The position numbers were made by a program, and so were the translations under genes. This document shows, in pieces, positions 26,653-28,018 of a DNA stretch of 28,018 nucleotides. The notes under the pieces were generated by a model. That model was given only the letters and a program-made list of their open reading frames with translations. It had not been told where the DNA came from and did no database searches. The first letter of the stretch is position 1. Each line of letters begins with the position of its first letter. Source of the DNA: Trichomonas tenax (taxonomy: Eukaryota; Parabasalia; Trichomonadida; Trichomonadidae); contig JALKBU010000682.1 in assembly GCA_023091735.1 (NCBI GenBank), positions 1 through 28,018 on the forward strand, in the 5' to 3' direction.

Positions 26653-27135
26653 TTAATGAGCAACCATCGCAGCTGGAATAGATCTGGCGGCCTGGACAGG
26701 GACAACCTTCTGTGGCCTGAATGCTGGAGCTCCGAGGTCGTCAACATGGACTGAAACTGTGATTCTTGGAAGGACTTTCATGTCGACGAAAGTCTTGAGA
26801 ATGTATTCTTTCTGGACGACCTTGTTAAGCTCGAAGTCGCTGACCTTGAGCTCTATTTCACCGATGAGGTCATCAGCCACGATTCTGCGCTTCTTGTAAA
26901 GAGCAACAACGAAAGATGCGTTGTTTGCGTTGACGTACTTGAATCCCCAAGCCAATTGTGGCTTCTTGCTTGTTGCTGGGAACTCATGTGGGAAATCTCT
27001 GTAGCTGCCTCTTGGACCAACAGCAGCAATAATTGTTGATTTGGCGTCAAGCTTGAAAGATCCGCAGTCGAAGTCATCAATTCTGATGTAGATTGGTGAG
27101 CCATTTGAGATTCTTTTGTAAGGCTCGTGTGACAT
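26653..27135 (-). CDS. C2-domain-like protein
   Basis: A 160-aa soluble protein. The core, about residues 14-130, is beta-rich with C2-like spacing: IYIRIDDFDCGSFKLDAKST near the start, FVVALYKKRRIVADDLIGEI in the middle, where DDLIGE matches the conserved strand-turn of C2 domains, and ITVSVHVDD near its end. C2 domains bind phospholipids or proteins, often with Ca2+; the full set of loop aspartates is not evident, so Ca2+-independent binding is more likely. The C-terminal 25 residues are Pro/Ala/Val-rich. The frame is open 17 codons further upstream, but I start at 27135 because a TCATTTTT initiator lies within that extension, 19 nt before this ATG. Codon use is richer in G/C than the rest of the window, suggesting high expression. 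Confidence 0.75.
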   Translation of the reverse strand: MSHEPYKRISNGSPIYIRIDDFDCGSFKLDAKSTIIAAVGPRGSYRDFPHEFPATSKKPQLAWGFKYVNANNASFVVALYKKRRIVADDLIGEIELKVSDFELNKVVQKEYILKTFVDMKVLPRITVSVHVDDLGAPAFRPQKVVPVQAARSIPAAMVAH

Positions 27136-27148
27136 TTCTTCTTTCGAG

Positions 27149-27156
27149 AAAAATGA
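27149..27156 (-). promoter_or_regulatory. Inr for the C2-like gene
   Basis: TCATTTTT on the minus strand places +1 at 27154, with a 19-nt leader. It selects the start codon at 27135 over the upstream in-frame ATG. Confidence 0.65.
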
Positions 27157-28018
27157 ATTTTTATTTTCATGACCAAATGTTTTCACAAAAATTTAAGAGA
27201 GATTCAACGATAAAGAAAATTTTGGGATAATTTTACTTTGCATACTATAGCAGGCTTATAATGAGTTTTCACAATAAAATGAAAATTCGCATTATTCGAC
27301 AAAAGTGACGCCAGAAGAGGAATAATGCAATTCTTGTAATTCAATTTTGAATAAGGCTGTCTTTAGATTTATTTTTCGTAAAACTTTTTCTTCCAAAATT
27401 CAAAAGAAAATTGAGAGAAGCGTAATTGCTATAAACAACTGAGAAATTTATAAAATGAAAAAAATATACATTTTTAAATAGATTTTAAATCATATATGTG
27501 ATATTGATCTATATTTACGTAATATTTTAGTGACCATTTTTTATTCAAATTTTCAAGCTATTCAATTTTTCAATTTTTTATAGACTTTAATGATCTTTTA
27601 CAAAGTGATGTTGAAACGACGCCATTGATGTCTGTTTTATATTATGACTTTCTAAGGATATCAGAAGCCGTAGTTTTGACTCTCGATGATATTTCTACTA
27701 TTGAAAGATTTTTAACCAGGAAAATTTTTCCTTCTGCGGTGTAGTCCCGCGACCTTCATAACTTTTTATCTGATCAATATTTTTTCGATTTGAAAGTGCT
27801 TTCATGTACTTATTGATAGTTGTCTATCCAGTGGTATAAGTGGCACAGTCTATATATCTATCAAATCATTGATTGCATTTCAAATCGTCCTAAAATATAC
27901 GATTTCCAGCATAAATGTATGCGCTACTATGCAGCATATGATATTTTTATGTGTATTATTGATTCAAATACCTCTTATACGCTTAAAATTAAAAATGCAA
28001 CTAATTCATTAATTGATT
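27157..28018. other. Right-edge region without a clear gene
   Basis: A plus-strand frame without strong start, about 27,570-27,746, reads protein-like (EAVVLTLDDISTIERFLTRK) and ends in TAG. It may be another relic. Nothing else was recognised. Confidence 0.35.

Noticed and set aside
1..28018. CRISPR array, insertion sequence or bacterial operon
   Set aside because: No regularly spaced identical repeats with unique spacers, no transposase and no ribosome-binding sites; gene content is eukaryotic.

Overview
The window is strongly AT-rich with short, intronless, well-spaced genes on both strands. Most intact genes start 11-30 nt downstream of a TCA(C/T)(T/A)-type element, the initiator of trichomonad core promoters. 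Together with the gene content (Pmp-like beta-helix surface protein, relics of the trichomonad membrane nucleotide-cyclase and kinase families, PH-domain AGC kinase, ankyrin protein), this points to a parabasalid, most likely a Trichomonas or Tritrichomonas relative. That assignment is inference; I see no rRNA, tRNA or intron to anchor it.

Layout. 1-2.4 kb: no intact gene; a short interrupted reading frame at the left edge, a homopurine tract and a GC-rich patch with three TTACTGCCA copies. 2.4-5.1 kb: Pus1-like tRNA pseudouridine synthase (+), a small GT64 glycosyltransferase (-) and a small acidic coiled-coil protein (+); the last two diverge from a promoter region with stacked GTCACTTTTTA copies. 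5.3-5.8 kb: a repeat-protein gene broken by one in-frame TAA (-). 6.4-7.6 kb: a 144-aa unknown (+) behind six evenly spaced (C/T)GTAAA-type elements, facing a four-helix membrane protein (-). 7.6-9.4 kb: gene-poor, with a near-perfect 40-bp palindrome. 9.4-12.5 kb: two convergent type I surface proteins, one Pmp-like (+) and one unknown (-). 13.0-14.4 kb: a frameshifted nucleotide-cyclase relic. 14.4-16.5 kb: intergenic with a 42-bp tandem repeat. 16.5-17.3 kb: a kinase relic. 17.7-19.0 kb: an intact Akt/PKB-like kinase (-). 19.9-20.7 kb: an ankyrin protein ending in a CaaX box (+). 21.05-21.64 kb: a roughly 254-bp tandem unit in which each copy holds two long imperfect hairpins. 21.9-24.7 kb: GNAT acetyltransferase and LRR-coiled-coil protein (both +). 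24.9-25.7 kb: an unrecognised coding relic. 26.65-27.14 kb: a C2-like protein (-). The last 0.9 kb holds no clear gene.

The genes look individually transcribed; there are no operons. The observations least explained by known features are the (C/T)GTAAA arrays repeating at about 20 bp upstream of three genes, and the alternating double-hairpin tandem array at 21.05-21.64 kb.
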